Below, piece by piece: positions 25,560-38,801 of a stretch of 64,000 nucleotides of DNA. Within the stretch, counting starts at the first letter, position 1, and every line of letters begins with the position of its first letter. Below the pieces are notes generated by a model, which worked only from the letters and a program-made list of their open reading frames with translations, was not told where the DNA came from and ran no database searches. Source of the DNA: Isoetes taiwanensis (Eukaryota; Streptophyta; Lycopodiopsida; Isoetales; Isoetaceae); contig JAJEKV010000918.1 of the NCBI GenBank assembly GCA_021234155.1, positions 1 through 64,000 on the forward strand, in the 5' to 3' direction. Made by a program: the position numbers and the translations under genes.

Positions 25560-26951
25560 TACTCCATCTCCTATAGAGTCTCTTAAAGAAGAAGCACCGG
25601 ATTAGACGAGTTTTGTAGATGGTTATGCTCTCGACATGGAAGGTCATTAGACCTCTTCAATACACTCTTTGGGTGAGAGGGGATTCCAATCTTTGACCTT
25701 CAGAGGAGATGTGGAGAGGACGGAAGAAATCTGGCATAGAGATGCGAATAACAAGCCTATGATACCTTTAGGTCAACCAAAAACTCTAAAACCTACTGAA
25801 GAAGTGAAGCAATTGGGATTGACTAAGGATGGCATCAATGACTACATCAAGAATTTTGGCAAACCAATCCGGATGACACTAATCGTGCATTGATACAATA
25901 CTGGAAGAAGGTGAGTAACTTGTTGGATGAGGTAAACACATCCGCCGAAGAATAGAATGAAAGGTGGCTGCCTGAAAGTAGGTGAAGATCATTAGTAGGT
26001 GCTGAGGATGATGATGGCACGATTAATAGCATTGTTAAAGCATATGCTCCTCCTTCTGACAAACACTATGTTGTTCCTAAGAAAGATAGGTCAAAATATC
26101 TAGGCATGGAGAGTTATGAACCATCAACTGACGTGAAGTGCCACCAATTTGTGGTAGTAAAACCAACAGATCGAGAGACCTATCCAGTGTGGTTGGGATA
26201 TAGCATCTCTGGTATATGCAAAGAAGAAGGAAATGTTAACTTTAATAAGGTACGCGTGGAATGGTGGTGTCCACTGCATCAGTTGAGTAATGTCATGGAT
26301 AAAGAAAGATATTCAGATTGTTAAACAAAGAGATGGAGGAGAAATCCCTGTGATCCTGATCTATGGCTAGACATTGAAAGTGTTTTGTACTCATGGACTC
26401 CAAAGAATGTTCCAGGTAGAAATGTGAGAGTTACAATACCTCAGGATATAAAGACGAAGGCTATGATATCATTTGGGTTGTTTGTGCAGCTTTTCAGCCA
26501 TTGGATCGCACAGATGGTCTAGATGCATTGTAACTATTTTTCGAGAGTAGTTGGGTCTTCGGATGTAATGCGTTTTTCATAACCTAGAACAAAATAGGGA
26601 GCTCGGGGTTGTCACTGCCGATCGAAACATGATTCAACGATTGACTTACCGTCGGTGCCATAGCTACCTCTGGAGGAAGATTGGTCGTTCAAAGTGCCAA
26701 GAAGGTGACGAAAGGTCCACAATATGCTATCACTAAGAAGCCACTTCAAGGAATTCTTCATTTGAGCCAGTACAATACAGAAAGATACGTCTTCGAAGGC
26801 ACAAGAAGAAGTGAATAGGGCATATGGTAGCACGATGTTTGGAAGTGCAGTTAGAGAACATATTATTCGGGCCTTTTTGGTTGAAGAACAAAAAATTGTG
26901 AAAAAGGTTTTGAAGATACAGAAAGCTAAGGGGAAGCCTGCTAAAGCTTAA
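25560..26951 (+). pseudogene. Unrecognised decayed gene
   Basis: A series of + strand frames reads as one interrupted protein. An acidic/polar block (25,669-25,860, including LKPTEEVKQLGLTKDGI) continues after a shift into ALIQYWKKVSNLLDEVNTSA (about 25,888-25,950). Next comes an aromatic-rich module (26,106-26,324) with FVVVKP...PVWLGYS and VRVEWWCP, then DLWLDIESVLYSW (about 26,360-26,400), then a segment around 26,660-26,820, and a lysine-rich C terminus ending at 26,951 ([17 protein letters not shown]). The VRVEWW module resembles C-terminal modules of plant transposon-encoded proteins. That is a weak impression, not a family assignment. At least four frame changes are needed. Confidence 0.4.
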
Positions 26952-26999
26952 GCATAAGATCCTAAATTAGTCTACCTGATCCCGAGGTATCCACCATTG

Positions 27000-29900
27000 C
27001 ATCCTTTATATATAAACAAGTAGGTTCTGATTGTACTTGACCTTTTAATTTAGCTAGAACCAGCAGCCATAGATGCATTTGACACAGCATACCAACACGC
27101 ATTTCATATTGCTCAACAGAAATCTCAAGAGATGCAAGTTAGAGACCATGCTTGTTTGTCTTTCTTCTCTTGTTCTTTTGCTTGGTACATGGCCAAAGAT
27201 AGTTGTACTCTCCCTTACCATGCTTGTGTAATAGGGTGTTAAGAGAAGTGAATAACTATATAAATTTAAGAAGGCTATGATATCTTTGGAGGTGCCAGCA
27301 GGCAATCTCATTGCTATGTAAATTTACTTTCATCATTAATATGATATCAGTCCATGTTATGAAAAGTTTTGCACTCCCTAAGTAGTGTGATATTAAATTT
27401 TGTGATTTTAGAATAAAATGTGTGAAGTTGAAGAAGTTAATAAAAACTTGCAATATAAAATTTGTCCCAAAATCAAGACATAATCCCAATTTAATTGAAT
27501 GATGGTTACATGTGAAACCTTAGGAATTCTCATCAAACTTGCTCTATTGTGTTGGTGGTACTTGAAAAAAGTTGCTACATGTAGCTTAGTTTAGAAGAAA
27601 TAATGTTAACTGTGATTTACAAATTTAACCTGCACAAGGATAGCCAATGTCTCTCCTCTTCTTGAAATTATACAAACTTAACAAACTTAAAATTGTCCTC
27701 ATTTGGCTCAACTTTAGTGGCGGCAGCTCTTAAAGTTTTATCAAACTCTCCCCTCCATGAAATTTTACAAACTTATTAAATCTACCCATGACACGCTATT
27801 GCTTTGCATAAACCCGCTATGCATGAGTATTCATAATGGATTTGCTCGGGATAAGTTACACCTAAGGTGTAAACTTGTCTATGATTGTGGCAAGATAACA
27901 ATCTTGGGGCCAAAATTTTTTCGGCTCCATACACACTCTAATACATATATACATTGTATTAGCATAATATTGTATGTGGCAACCCACATACTAAAAAATT
28001 GAACCATTGAAATAAACCCCCCAAACTCCCCAGTTGTATTTGCTGATATGCGTCCATCAGTAGGCTCGGGCCATTCGATGCCGGTTCCGGGCGATCTTAG
28101 CCGAAGGAGCATATGCATGCATTGACTGCCAGAGAAGGTGCTATGCATGCATGGGCATAGGCATGCATGTCCATACTAAAGGTGCATGCAAAAGGAGGTA
28201 AAGTGGTATCACATGCAAAAGCATGTGGATAAAAACCTAAGATTGATTAGGTGAGAAGGGGTGTCTGCATGCATTGACTAGAAGAGAAGGTGCTATGCAT
28301 GCATGGGCATAGGCATGCATGTCTAAATCAAAGGTTAGGAGGACAAACTAACTAGAAATACAAAGCGCGCTCTATAAATGCTACTACCATACCCTCATAG
28401 AAATACAATACCACAATCATATAAAAACCAAAGCAAAATAACTATATAATTATACGTTTTGCACGACGAACCATTTTCTGTGATGTTTGTTTTTAATTCA
28501 TTGGACTATATGGTATGGACATCTTAAAATACATTGAAATGCTACAAATATGATCTACAGTTTCAATCCCCATAGGACCTTTGCTAGCCTATGCAACCCT
28601 TTGTATCTACAAGAGACAACATGCACATTGGTTCAATCAAAATCTTGTCATCTAAATCCCATACCCATTTTGCCGACTCCCTGTCCTTACTTCTTTAAAA
28701 TGTCAAGTCTTTAGAGTTATGTTGTTTCATATTGCAATGGACTAGCTTTAATCGTCATGGAGTTTCTATTAGCACTTGCAACCCTAGAATCAAAAGTAAA
28801 TGTTACGATTAATACATTGGAAATATAAATAAGATTGGACTGTAGTGATTGGATTTTTGTATTGGACGAAAAATGTCACTAGATTCTAGAAAATGTCTCG
28901 TCATTATGCCCTCCTTGCATTTGATGCATTGCACGTTAAAGGGCTAAATGTCATTGGTCAAGATTAGCCAGCATTTCTATGACTAGACTTTAAGCTCATA
29001 AAAATTAGCCAATGTAGTTATTCCTAAAAAGGTATGATTCGCCAGCATTTTTAAATTACACCTATGTAAGTTTACCCTTAAGGGCAACCCTGATTCATTA
29101 CATGCTTATAATGATGGAACAATAAATGCGATAGTAAAGTGTGAAGTGTCATGGCAATAGATTAGATAGATTAGAGTCGTGCATGATGGTGGTTTTAAAT
29201 AGGTCCATTTGTATCCAAAAGATTAGAAATTGGAACTATGCAGTGCACCCATATAAACTCGTTAATCATTCATTGTTTGGTTATTAAGCCATAAAGCATC
29301 TTATTGATGTTGATGATATTCCATTTTATCTATACAACTTGAATGACATATTGCAATGGTATCCTAATGGAATGTAAAAGAATCCTAGAGATCAAGGGAG
29401 ATTATATGAAATTTAGAAGAACCTAAAAAGAAATGGAGGAAATTGATGGAATCACATGGAAAATTGGGCAACTAGGTCTTTGAGAAGAAACAAAAAGAAG
29501 GTACATATGTCAAAAAACCTATTAAAAACTAAAAGGGATTGGAACGCAAAGGATAAGATTGTCGTGATCTCAACATAGTGGGAATGTTGAATTGCCAAAA
29601 TCGCTATTTATTAGCCAATAACAATTGATGGTTATTTGCATAAACCACTATTTATAAGCCAAAAACAATTTATGCTTAATTGCATGAACCACAATACGAG
29701 TCATATCATTCTTGAGCATGATCTATTGATTTTCAAATCTTGCCATTATTCATTAAGTACTTCTAACAAACCATTACTAGTATTTGTGACACACAACACT
29801 TATGTCAAAATCATCCCTTAAAATGCAATTAGTTTTAGCAAACCCAATATATCACTGTAACTGTCGTCAATGATCGTATCATACACCGTTATTAGTTTGG

Positions 29901-30300
29901 ATAAACCACTATCTTCTTCTATAGCATGGATATATTTATCTTATCTAATTATAGCATGCAAATTTCTTCATAATTTAAAGTGTTGTATAAATATGTAGCA
30001 TTATAACAGGGGGTTTTTTTTGTGATTTTATACGCTTTTTGGCATGGTTTTTATATGATTTCATGTGCGTATTGCACGAGGCATACTAATCAGTATATCT
30101 AGAGTGCACACTGAATTCTTATATTTGAATGGCATTTTATTTATGGTTTTGCAATGGTTTTGCCTTGCATATTTTTGTTCTTTAAAACTTAATTAATTTA
30201 ATTTTATGAAGGCCATGCAAGCAACGAGGGCATTCAACTTTAGGGTTCCACTCTAGGGTTTCGTGGAGTGAAGGGATTCTGAGACCATTTCCCAGTTCTC
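27000..30300. other. Stretch without supportable genes
   Basis: AT-rich sequence with no domain-bearing frame. The only clear structure is the CATGCATG-rich duplication at 28,112-28,323. Confidence 0.5.
28112..28323. repeat. Tandem duplication rich in CATGCA (RY) motifs
   Basis: Two copies, start-to-start about 154 bp, each contain TGCATGCATTGACT, GAGAAGGTGCTATGCATG and GGGCATAGGCATGCATGT in order. CATGCA is the RY element bound by B3-domain regulators, but the nearest gene-like sequence (decayed pectinesterase) is 2 kb away, so a regulatory role is not supported. Confidence 0.65.
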
Positions 30301-30309
30301 TCCTCGCTA

Positions 30310-31582
30310 TGGCTTCCAATGGATATGGAAATTTTTCTTTTTTCTCAAGGCTATGGCGGCGTCTTCTTGGCGGACTTCCTTCTCCTTCTCTTCTTAGCTC
30401 ACCAACGCTACTACCAAATGGATCAAAGGCAGCCAAAATTTGATTTAAAGCCGATAGACGATCCGATCACGAGAGGGTTCTCTCGGCTTATGGGGCCAGC
30501 CCCATGACCTTGCCACGTTTGCGGGGGCCTTTCTCAAAAGAGGCGGTGGCTATGGGGTTTGCAATGGCCGGGAACCACGAGTTTGGTGGATAGATTAGTC
30601 CGCAAAGGAGTTCGATCGGCAAGGATCTCACGTGGGTGAAGCTTGAATAAATTGTGAAAGCCATGGAATAGATAGTATTGTTCAGTGACATGGGAGAAGT
30701 GGTCTTCTTTAAACTGCACAGAAATCCAAAGGGATTTACTCACATTGGATAATCGAACATCAAGCGGGGAACATATTATGGAACTGTTTTAGTGCCAAAA
30801 CATAAGCAAAGATATCGATTTGTTGGAAATGGAGCAGAGAGCACAATTTTGTCTTATGACAGAAAAGCTAATCAGATGAAAACAGATGGAACGGAGTATG
30901 GAATTCTTGATTGTGCAACCATAATTATTGAAGGATCATACTTCTCTGCAAAAGGCATCACTTTTGAAAATGCATCTCCCAAGCCCGATTATCTTGATTT
31001 CTCTGCTCAAGCTCCACGCCATCAAAATCTTAGGGGATTATTGTGCATTTTATAGGTACATTTCTCAGTTCCTTTTTTTTTTGTTTCAAATATTCTCAGG
31101 CTATTATTTTCTTTAACTTCATTTCTAGTTCTTTCATAGGATTCATGATCTCACATACTTAAACTTCTATTTCTAGCCTTTTCTTTAACATTTTAATCTT
31201 AAATTTAATTTATTTAGTGGGATCGCTTGTATCATGTTAGAAAAGTTGTAGCTTGCAAAAAGTACTATCTATCTATCTATCTAAAAATACAATCATGTCA
31301 TTTTGCAGCTGCAATTTTGTGGGATGGCAAGATACACTATTTGCAGATCAACGCCATCATTACTACAAAGACTGTCGTATTGAAGGATCAGTTGATTACA
31401 TTCTAAGCTATGCAAAAACGGCAGTTTTTGAAACATGTACAATTAAGCCTTTAAGGGGAAGGATTCATACTTGGCGCCAAAGTGTATGGTGCAACTCGGG
31501 TTGTGCTGGAGCTGATAGTTATTTTGCACAAAAGCATCAAACCGTGTCAGGATTTTGCCTTGGAAAGTGGCTCAGAGACTAA
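30310..31582 (+). pseudogene. Pectinesterase (pectin methylesterase), decayed
   Basis: The exon ending at 31,055 encodes the conserved run RGTYYGTVLVPKHKQRY...GYF-type GSYFSAKGITFENASP, and the exon beginning at 31,309 encodes FVGWQDTLFADQRHHYY and EGSVDYILSYAKTAVFE. These are the classic cell-wall pectinesterase blocks, with the proton-donor Asp in QDTL and the nucleophile Asp in VDYI. The intron 31,056-31,308 is GT-AG and carries a short (TATC)n. One extra base near 31,010-31,020 breaks the frame; correcting it gives QAHAIKILGDYCAFY, aligning with the QAVALRVSGDKAAFY block, so QAV is QAH here. VDFIFGNA is altered to VDYILSYA, and the LGRPW arginine block is not found. A hydrophobic start at about 30,319 may be the signal region. 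Probably non-functional. Confidence 0.75.
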
Positions 31583-32439
31583 AATGTTAATGTGAACTGC
31601 ATTTTTCTATTTGTAGGTAATTTGGGGACCCAGATATTAAGATAATGCATGGCTCATATTAATGCATGGCTCATATTTAATAAGCTCATTCAACCTATTT
31701 CTTATTCGATTAAATTATCTTTCCTTACATTTCCACTTTGCTCTAGCTCAAGCCTCTAATATTTTGTCCTCTATTTCTATTCCAAATTTGTTTAATGTAT
31801 TCCACATCCCTCCTGTGCACATTTAAATCCAAAGTCGATTCAAGATTATATCTTCAAACTACAATACGATGGTTCCAAATCTCAATTCTTGTTGCTTCAC
31901 ATATTAATTTATCTTTCTATATCTTTCTATGGTTATAATATGACATATTGTATCTGAGGCTATGATACATCATCCATCATTAGAGTATTAGGTAATGTCT
32001 ATATCTACACCCCTACACCATCCTAAGGCCCGGGGCAATGTAAATTTTTTAGTTAACATAAACCATTAACACACAACTACCATTAACATTATAGAATAGA
32101 ATAGAATAGAATACATTTATGTCCTTTGTGCCGTAAGGCCCCTGGACTTGTGTAGCATGGGCGAGCTCCCTACAAGGGTGCTACTAGCACATCACTTATT
32201 TGTTTTAATGTAGCCTTTTCGAAGGTGACTTTTTCCTTTAATACGACAAAGCTTTACCTGGCTTCTTGGCCGTGCGGTGATCGCGTCGTTATCAATCGAC
32301 TTTTAGTCGAAGCAATTTTGTGGGGCTATATGACCCGGTATTATGATCATATTACAAGCCCTCTTTCATTTGTGTACCTCTCGTAATTCGGTCATCATTC
32401 TTTTGGATCGTGATCGCCGGATCCCCGTAACGATTCATC

Positions 32440-32620
32440 ATCTTCATCATCCCGTGGATTGGTTCCCCCCCTTTTTATATTTCTATATCTGTCCCTGATG
32501 TCCCCATAGATCGGGCAGTCGTTAATCATATGGTTTTCATCCTCTATTCCCCCCCTGTCACATATTCTGCATATCCTATCCTCCTTGTCTATCCCTCTCC
32601 ATCCGTCCTTTTCGGATTCT
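32440..32620 (-). pseudogene. LINE ORF2: C-terminal zinc-knuckle region
   Basis: One minus-strand frame reads RICRICDRGGIEDENHMI, then NDCPIYGDIRDRYRNIKRGG and a stop. The C-x2-C...H-x4-C arrangement is the zf-RVT type knuckle at the C terminus of plant LINE reverse transcriptases, thought to help bind the element's own RNA. It lies about 330-460 bp before the 3' end, leaving a 3' UTR of that size. Confidence 0.75.
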
Positions 32621-33360
32621 TAGATCGTGGCTTCCCATCCTGAATCGGCCAAGATGTCCCTTCGTTTCTTCCCAATATGTTATCCGGTACACGGTGTCCC
32701 ATCTGTTGATGCGGATTAAAACTTGTGCATGCCGGGCGATCGGTCTTGGGTCCTGTATGTCTCTGTGACCATGCTTTCGCCGCTATGTCGCCCAATCCTC
32801 ATTCCTTTGCTCTTCTTCTATCGGGTTACTTTCGGGTTCAGTCCCATCTTCCCCGGTCCATGTTGCCACCTCTGAACCATCCGGTGCCTTCAAGGATGTG
32901 TGACTTTGCTGATTAGGTGATTGCAATGATGGGCGATTTCCCTTGGATGTCTCCAGCGTTGTCTCTGAGCAGGTATCTTATGGTTCTCTCCCATGCTCTC
33001 ACTTCCATTGGCCTTTGCCCTGTTTCGAGGACCATGATTGTCAGTGGCGTGTTTGTCCTTACCACAATTCACAATCCCGTGCCATTGTCTAAAAATTCCT
33101 TCTGCTTTTCCCGGTTTCTTTATTCGCCCCCATGCATACGCTTTCCCTGCAAGCCCGGGTGGTGGCTACTGCGCTGCACTAAATAGGTAGCATTTGATGT
33201 CCCAATCGGTTATTCGACTTACATTCTGAAGTTTTTCATGTTAAAGTAACTTCCTATAGCTGATTGAATCGGCGTTAGCTCTCCTTTGGCCCACTTCCTC
33301 GTGCCATGTGCATCATAACCTAGATATCGTGATACATTTGCTTCCTCTATCTCCTTCTCT

Positions 33361-34231
33361 TTATATCCGAAAAGGTTTATGCAATTTCTCGTGTCCAAAG
33401 ATCACTATCTTTGTTTTGCTAGGTTCTTTGTTAGCCACAATATCTTCACAAAATTGTTCGAATTTTTGAGCAATCTGCATTCCTTTGTTTTTGTTGCCAT
33501 CATACCAAGATCGTCCGCGATATAGCATTATTGGTACCTTAGTGTCTCGGTGTGGGGGCATACTGCCCCTTGTTGATACGTTATGTATCCCCTGTAGTGC
33601 ATCTATGTATATTCCAAAGCGAGTTGGGGATAACGGGCATCCCCGCTTCTTTTGTGTCACATATTATCATTTGTCCTTCCTGTTCCATCTTTGCATACAC
33701 CTTGTGGTACGGTCTTGCGATCGATCCTACCATGCTTTCGGGCTTGCATATCCATTAGTCTTTTTAGCGGCTTCTCTCTCGGATCAGTATCGAGCGCTTT
33801 TACAAATCTACAAAGCGGATTATTTTCTTTCCATGCGGCTTTGTTGCGCTCTATTAGTATCAGAAGGGTCCGCGATGATGATCGTGGTTGAGTGCTGCGG
33901 TCAAAACCGCCTTTGCGCTCTCACATTTCCTTCCTCTGCCCATTTCTTTAGTTTGTTATCCAAGACCTTTCCAAACCATTTTGCGAAAAATCGAGCTTAC
34001 CATTATCGTCCTATGGTTCCCGGATCTTTTCTATTCCCTCCCTTTATGTAGGGGTATGACTGTTGTATGTCCATCCGTCTGAGGAGCCAGAGTATGTATG
34101 ATGCCGTTAAAATGTCCATTGCACATGCGCTTATTTTGTCCTCGGCGCATTTCAAAGAATTCCACGGTCAAAGTATAAAACGGTGCTTTGTGATTAGCCA
34201 TTTTGTTTAGGGCTAGCATTACTTCCAACAT
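33361..34231 (-). pseudogene. LINE ORF2: reverse transcriptase domain
   Basis: Blocks appear in the expected order: ALNKMANHKAP...VEFF (34,231-34,100), TIMVSSIFAKWFGKVLDNKL (about 33,940-34,010, across a shift), RGCPLSPTRFGIYIDAL (about 33,595-33,645), and the catalytic box. In the open frame the last reads MLYRGRSW, but removing one base at about 33,518-33,520, inside a CG context, gives LYADDLGMMATKTKE, the YADD motif of active LINEs. So the domain may be intact in the true sequence. The downstream reading FEQFCEDIVANKEPSKTKIV is also typical. Confidence 0.85.
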
Positions 34232-34833
34232 ATTGAAGCATGGTTTGTCGAGGTCATCTTTGTATTGGTATTGTTACCGGGTTTACTGTCTTATATAATT
34301 TGTCCGGATATGTCTCCCATCCCTCGGTTTCCAATGTCATCTTGTTAGTCCCTTGCTTTTACATTGCTACCCCCCCTTTGTTTTTGAATCCTTTCAGAAT
34401 CTTGGGCTGTTTTCTCGTGATTTTCCATGTACCATTGGTGTCTTTATGTGTTATTGTATCTTTTCTTCTTTAGTAACCTTATGTATCTTTGCCTTCTCTT
34501 CTCGGTATGTCTCCCTTCCCTTATGCTTTCTTAATTTCCTCTTGTGTTCTACACTTTTCGTCATCATACCATCTTGAAGCTCTGAATGCCCGTTCTTCCT
34601 AATTTTGATCCTTCTCCCAAACACATCTGCTGCTACCCTTATCATTATGTCATTGAGGGTATTCCCATTGTCAATTGCATTGTGTTCCCTCCGGTCCCAT
34701 TTTCCCATTTCATCCTTGATCATTTGGGTAAAGGTTTCAGCATTACCTTTCCCGGAATTGAATTCTTACCTGTCTTTGTTATCCTTCTTTATTTACGTGC
34801 CATCCTTTTGTGGCGTCTCTTCCAATCTAAATG

Positions 34834-35640
34834 TTAGTTTGATGGGTCTATGGCTTTCCCTTTTCCCGGTCGGCCATTCGTAGCATTAGCCCTTCTACCT
34901 TTTCTCTGCTTGGTGGCCAAAATTATATAATCCACTATGCTCTTACCATGTGAGTTTTGGCTCATTAAAACCTCCAGATCCCCTCCATCTTTTAAATTGC
35001 CATTAGCTATGATCACCCACGCGTCAGTCGCGGACTTCCAAACAATAGCTCACCCCTAGCGTTGACCTCGACCTTATCTTACGTATCCCTTGCCATTCCT
35101 GTGTCCTCCGTGTACACTATCTCGACCATCTTTCTCATCCGGTGATCGTAATTTGTGCTTGTTCTGTGCAGGGTTACGGCATTTAGATCTCCTACTATAA
35201 TCATTGGTCCTTGTCCCTTCCATTTCGTTATGTTTTTCTCCCGGTTCCAACAATTCCACTTATCATTTGTTTGGCGGGTAATATGCAATTATCGAGAACT
35301 ACCTCTTGTTTGTTTTTCAATTGAATATTCAAAACCATATATCTTTTATTGATATCTGAATGTAACATACATGCATTGTGAGCCGCACTATTCTTTATAT
35401 AACAAGCGGACACTGCACTCCCTCTCCCTTTCTTGAAATCCACGTCTTTCCAACATGTAAGCTTAATTTGGTACCCTTCCTCCTCTGGGTAGCCTTTTAG
35501 TGTTATGCTCCCATGTCACGCCAAACATATTATGTCACGGCCGTGGGCACCTTCGATCTTTCTCCATCATCCCATGGGTACCCGTGCAGTTCAGTACCAT
35601 AATATCGGCGTCTTTTCCCCGAGGTTGCTCGCCGAGGTCT
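34834..35640 (-). pseudogene. LINE ORF2: apurinic-type endonuclease domain
   Basis: This domain nicks the target DNA to prime reverse transcription. Visible blocks are LNIQLKNKQEVVL (about 35,320-35,360), PMIIVGDLNAV (about 35,165-35,205), the LINE version of the GDFN motif carrying catalytic Asp and Asn, and HGKSIVDYIILATK (about 34,910-34,955), the S.VDYI motif. They sit in three frames separated by small indels, so the present sequence encodes no intact domain. Confidence 0.8.
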
Positions 35641-35899
35641 CCATGTTTTCGTGCCATTCCCCATTCTCTTGGCCTCCCCACGTTTTCATTGTCGGGGGTT
35701 GGCCCTTCGAGCCCCGCTTGATTTGTTCGCTCTTCGTTTCCCCCCGTTTCCGCTTCCTCCTATTGCTCGCCGGCTCCCATCTACCGTGTGATTGCTCTTA
35801 GTGCCTCTCAAAGATTCTGTTCTCCTCATGATTTGTATGGATTTCCGCGAGATGTGAATTTTCCTTCTCGGTGATTGCATTTAACACATTTAAATTAAA

Positions 35900-38090
35900 A
35901 TCCCCTTAAACCCCTTTCGTTTGGGTGCATATTCACCGCGAGGGGGTTCATTGCGTAAGGGCGGCGAGAGCCCTAAAAAAATTTACAATACATGTACAAA
36001 ATTAACACCATTAAGTACATTATTTCAAACCTTATAGTATTTTGCAAACCTTAATATACAGTATACAAAAACTTGTACATGCATACCCCACAAACGAGGA
36101 TCGCTATGTACGGCCCAGATGTTGGAACAAAGGGCAAATATGCCCATCCGACAGCTCTCGTTGCCCGGAGTAACCCCCCGTGTGAATATGCACCCACATT
36201 TATCATGGTTGTTATATGATTTGATATTGCTTTTAGTTGATTTTTAGAGGCCTTGTGCACCATCAAGTGCACAAAGATAAGGGATTCATAATCTGACCAA
36301 CAATTGTTGTAGGCCAGAGGAACCCCCAATGTACGGCTTTAAAACCCTTTTGTTTCTGACCCTAGAAGCCTTACTATGCATAGAACCCTGATCTAAGAAA
36401 ATAATATATCGAACTATGGGAGGTGTGCACCCAAGGAGCAATTAGATTGCATATCCAACTTTAACTATACAAACTTAACGTTAATGCAGACAGAGATGCT
36501 TATAGGTAACAAACACAATTAAAGCCATGTATGCACTGGGGAGGTTCTGCCCTAGTCATTTTATTTGCATAAGTATGGATGTTCACTAGACAAAAAAATG
36601 CCTATCTATATGATGAAATATGATTTATATGTCATTAGCCAACGACCAAAACTTACTGGCTTTCTAGATTTTGGCATACACAGGTCTCCAATAACTAACA
36701 GAAAAAACATAGAGGGCACTGAACACCGAAGGGATTTTAGCAATGTAGTTTAACAAACACGAAAGGCATTTTAGCAACTAAGGCATTTTAGCAATGTCAT
36801 TTAAACTACAGAATTTTATTTGCTACTACGACACTCAGGAAATATTCCCGGCAGGGCCAACGAAAGACAAATATTCAAAGTATATTCTGGCGGTCATCAC
36901 GGGACGGATATTCGAGGCATATTCCGTCAGTCGTCACTCGCCAACCCCAAGAACGGATGATCGAGAGAAACCGTGGAACGGTGCATCAGAAGATCTGAGC
37001 AGCCTGGAAAAGAGAAAGGCCATCTTTGGGAGATGAAAAAATAATGGCATTTACGTCAAACATTTGTGCCTCCGAGATATGTGCCTGCCTGCCTGCTTGC
37101 CGCCACCTATTCTTCCCAATCCGGCCTCCTTGCTGCCATCTTTTCTTCAGGGAATCTAGGCCACCTTTTCTAATTTTAGTCGAACCTGTTCTTCGCAAAA
37201 TTTACGCCACCTTTTCTACTTTAGTGAAACTTCCTTTCCTTCTACATCTGGACGAATCTGTTCTTCAAAGAATCTAGGCCACCTTTTTTTTCTTTAGTGA
37301 AATTCCTTTCCTTCCACATGTGGACGAATCTATATCACCTTGGAGTTTTTTAACCACTGCAATTTCGTCTTTCTTTTTGTCATCATATGGAAAGTTAGAT
37401 CATATATGAAAAGACTGGGAGAATTATGAGGCTCCTAGGCGTAGGATCATCTAAGCCAAATGCATCAGGCTGCGCATTTTAGGGGTTTGCGTCCCAACAC
37501 GACAAAGCAGCCAAGAATGGACAACAATTTAAATTTTGAAGAATGCAAACACAGTACAATGATGATGGAAAGCTTTTAACATATTTATGAGAATACATGA
37601 TTGAGGGGATTGAGGCAATCTTCTGATTTGATCTTTCAAGTTCTTACAAGAACTTGCTATCCTGTGTTCATCTAAATATCCTTTTAGCATGAGCAAGAAA
37701 TTACTTTTGCTGATGCATGCAAGTAAAGACAATTCAGTACAATGCATATCTACATGATATTGAAATAATTCCTCACAGTTTAATGATGACACTGACACCA
37801 TCCTTCAACGTTCAGACATGCAAGTAAAGACAATGAAGTACAAATGCATATAGGCATGATACTGGAACATGTTGCATGATCTTCCTTCACAATGACTACG
37901 CTTAAGGACTTATAAATAACATTTGCATAGTTGTTATATAAGTTATAAGTACATAGGAATGGATCCGAAAATACGTAACTATTGTGGAATGTTTGGAATT
38001 ATGATGATCTGTATATAGTGATTGGTAGTAATGTGATGATATGTATATATTAGTTCTTAGTTGGTAGTAATGCAAAGCATCTATGTGAGT
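35900..38090. other. Stretch without supportable genes; two short tandem repeats
   Basis: Open frames here lack recognisable domains. At about 37,150-37,330 a ~75-110-bp unit with GAATCTAGGCCACCTTTT and TTTAGTGAAA.TTCCTTTCC repeats two to three times. At about 37,715-37,870 the block CATGCAAGTAAAGACAAT is repeated about 100 bp apart with similar following sequence. Confidence 0.5.
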
Positions 38091-38801
38091 GCACACAAAT
38101 AGATCTGAGAATACAATAATGATTTTAAAGCATTGTAGAAGTGGGATTGTCCTGACTTTAAATAAACTATTAAGCAATTGCACATGTTGATAAAACATGT
38201 AAAGTCCAAACACAAGTTGTAGGAACGTTTTGTTTTGCAACTCAAGTTGTCTTTTAATATAATTTTACTAGCCTACTGTCTGCGTATAAACCCCAATGTA
38301 CAGATTGATGATGAGCTCATTTGTTTGATAAACATAAGAATGAACTAACTAAGGATGACGAGGTTAGAAACTTTTCCTTTTCTATTTATAACGTTGTATG
38401 ATAAGGAAAACCCATGGTGCTTGTTTGTGAGTAATGAAGTGTATAAGTATTGAGAACTATAAATCTACTAACTCAAACTGCTACTTGAACCAATATTAAG
38501 TATATTTTATCTGAAGAAAACATAAGAGAATAATAGTACGATCGTTATTCAAGCATTTAGGCAACTATTTCATAAATATTTAACCATAGATACTTTGGCT
38601 TTTCCACCTTCGTTATGCTAATTTTCATGTATATGATGGTTTGACAGTGAGAGGGGACAAACCAAAGCTAGTTGCCTAATAAAATAGAATGGAACGGGTC
38701 CACAAAGACATTTTGAATGTCATGTTTGTTTTTTTCCTTCATTTTTTTCTTTCTTTGTTTTATAAACTGTATATAAGAAGCACAAGGAATATGGAGGAGG
38801 A

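Larger units (their letters stand above)
32092..35890 (-). mobile_element. LINE (non-LTR retrotransposon), near full-length second ORF
   Basis: The minus strand contains, in order, an endonuclease region (about 35,640-34,834), a charged linker (34,723-34,451), reverse transcriptase (about 34,231-33,361), a zinc-knuckle region near 32,560, and a 3' end with hairpin and (TATTC)n tail (32,147-32,092). The frame is broken repeatedly by single-base changes, many next to CG. An ORF1 upstream of about 35,700 is suggested only by a basic reading (35,686-35,880). The 5' boundary near 35,890 is approximate, and I could not find a matching target duplication. Confidence 0.85.

Noticed and set aside
33485-34051. 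188-codon + strand open frame, membrane-like composition
   Set aside because: Opposite the LINE reverse transcriptase. Hydrophobicity arises from reading an A-rich coding strand backwards.
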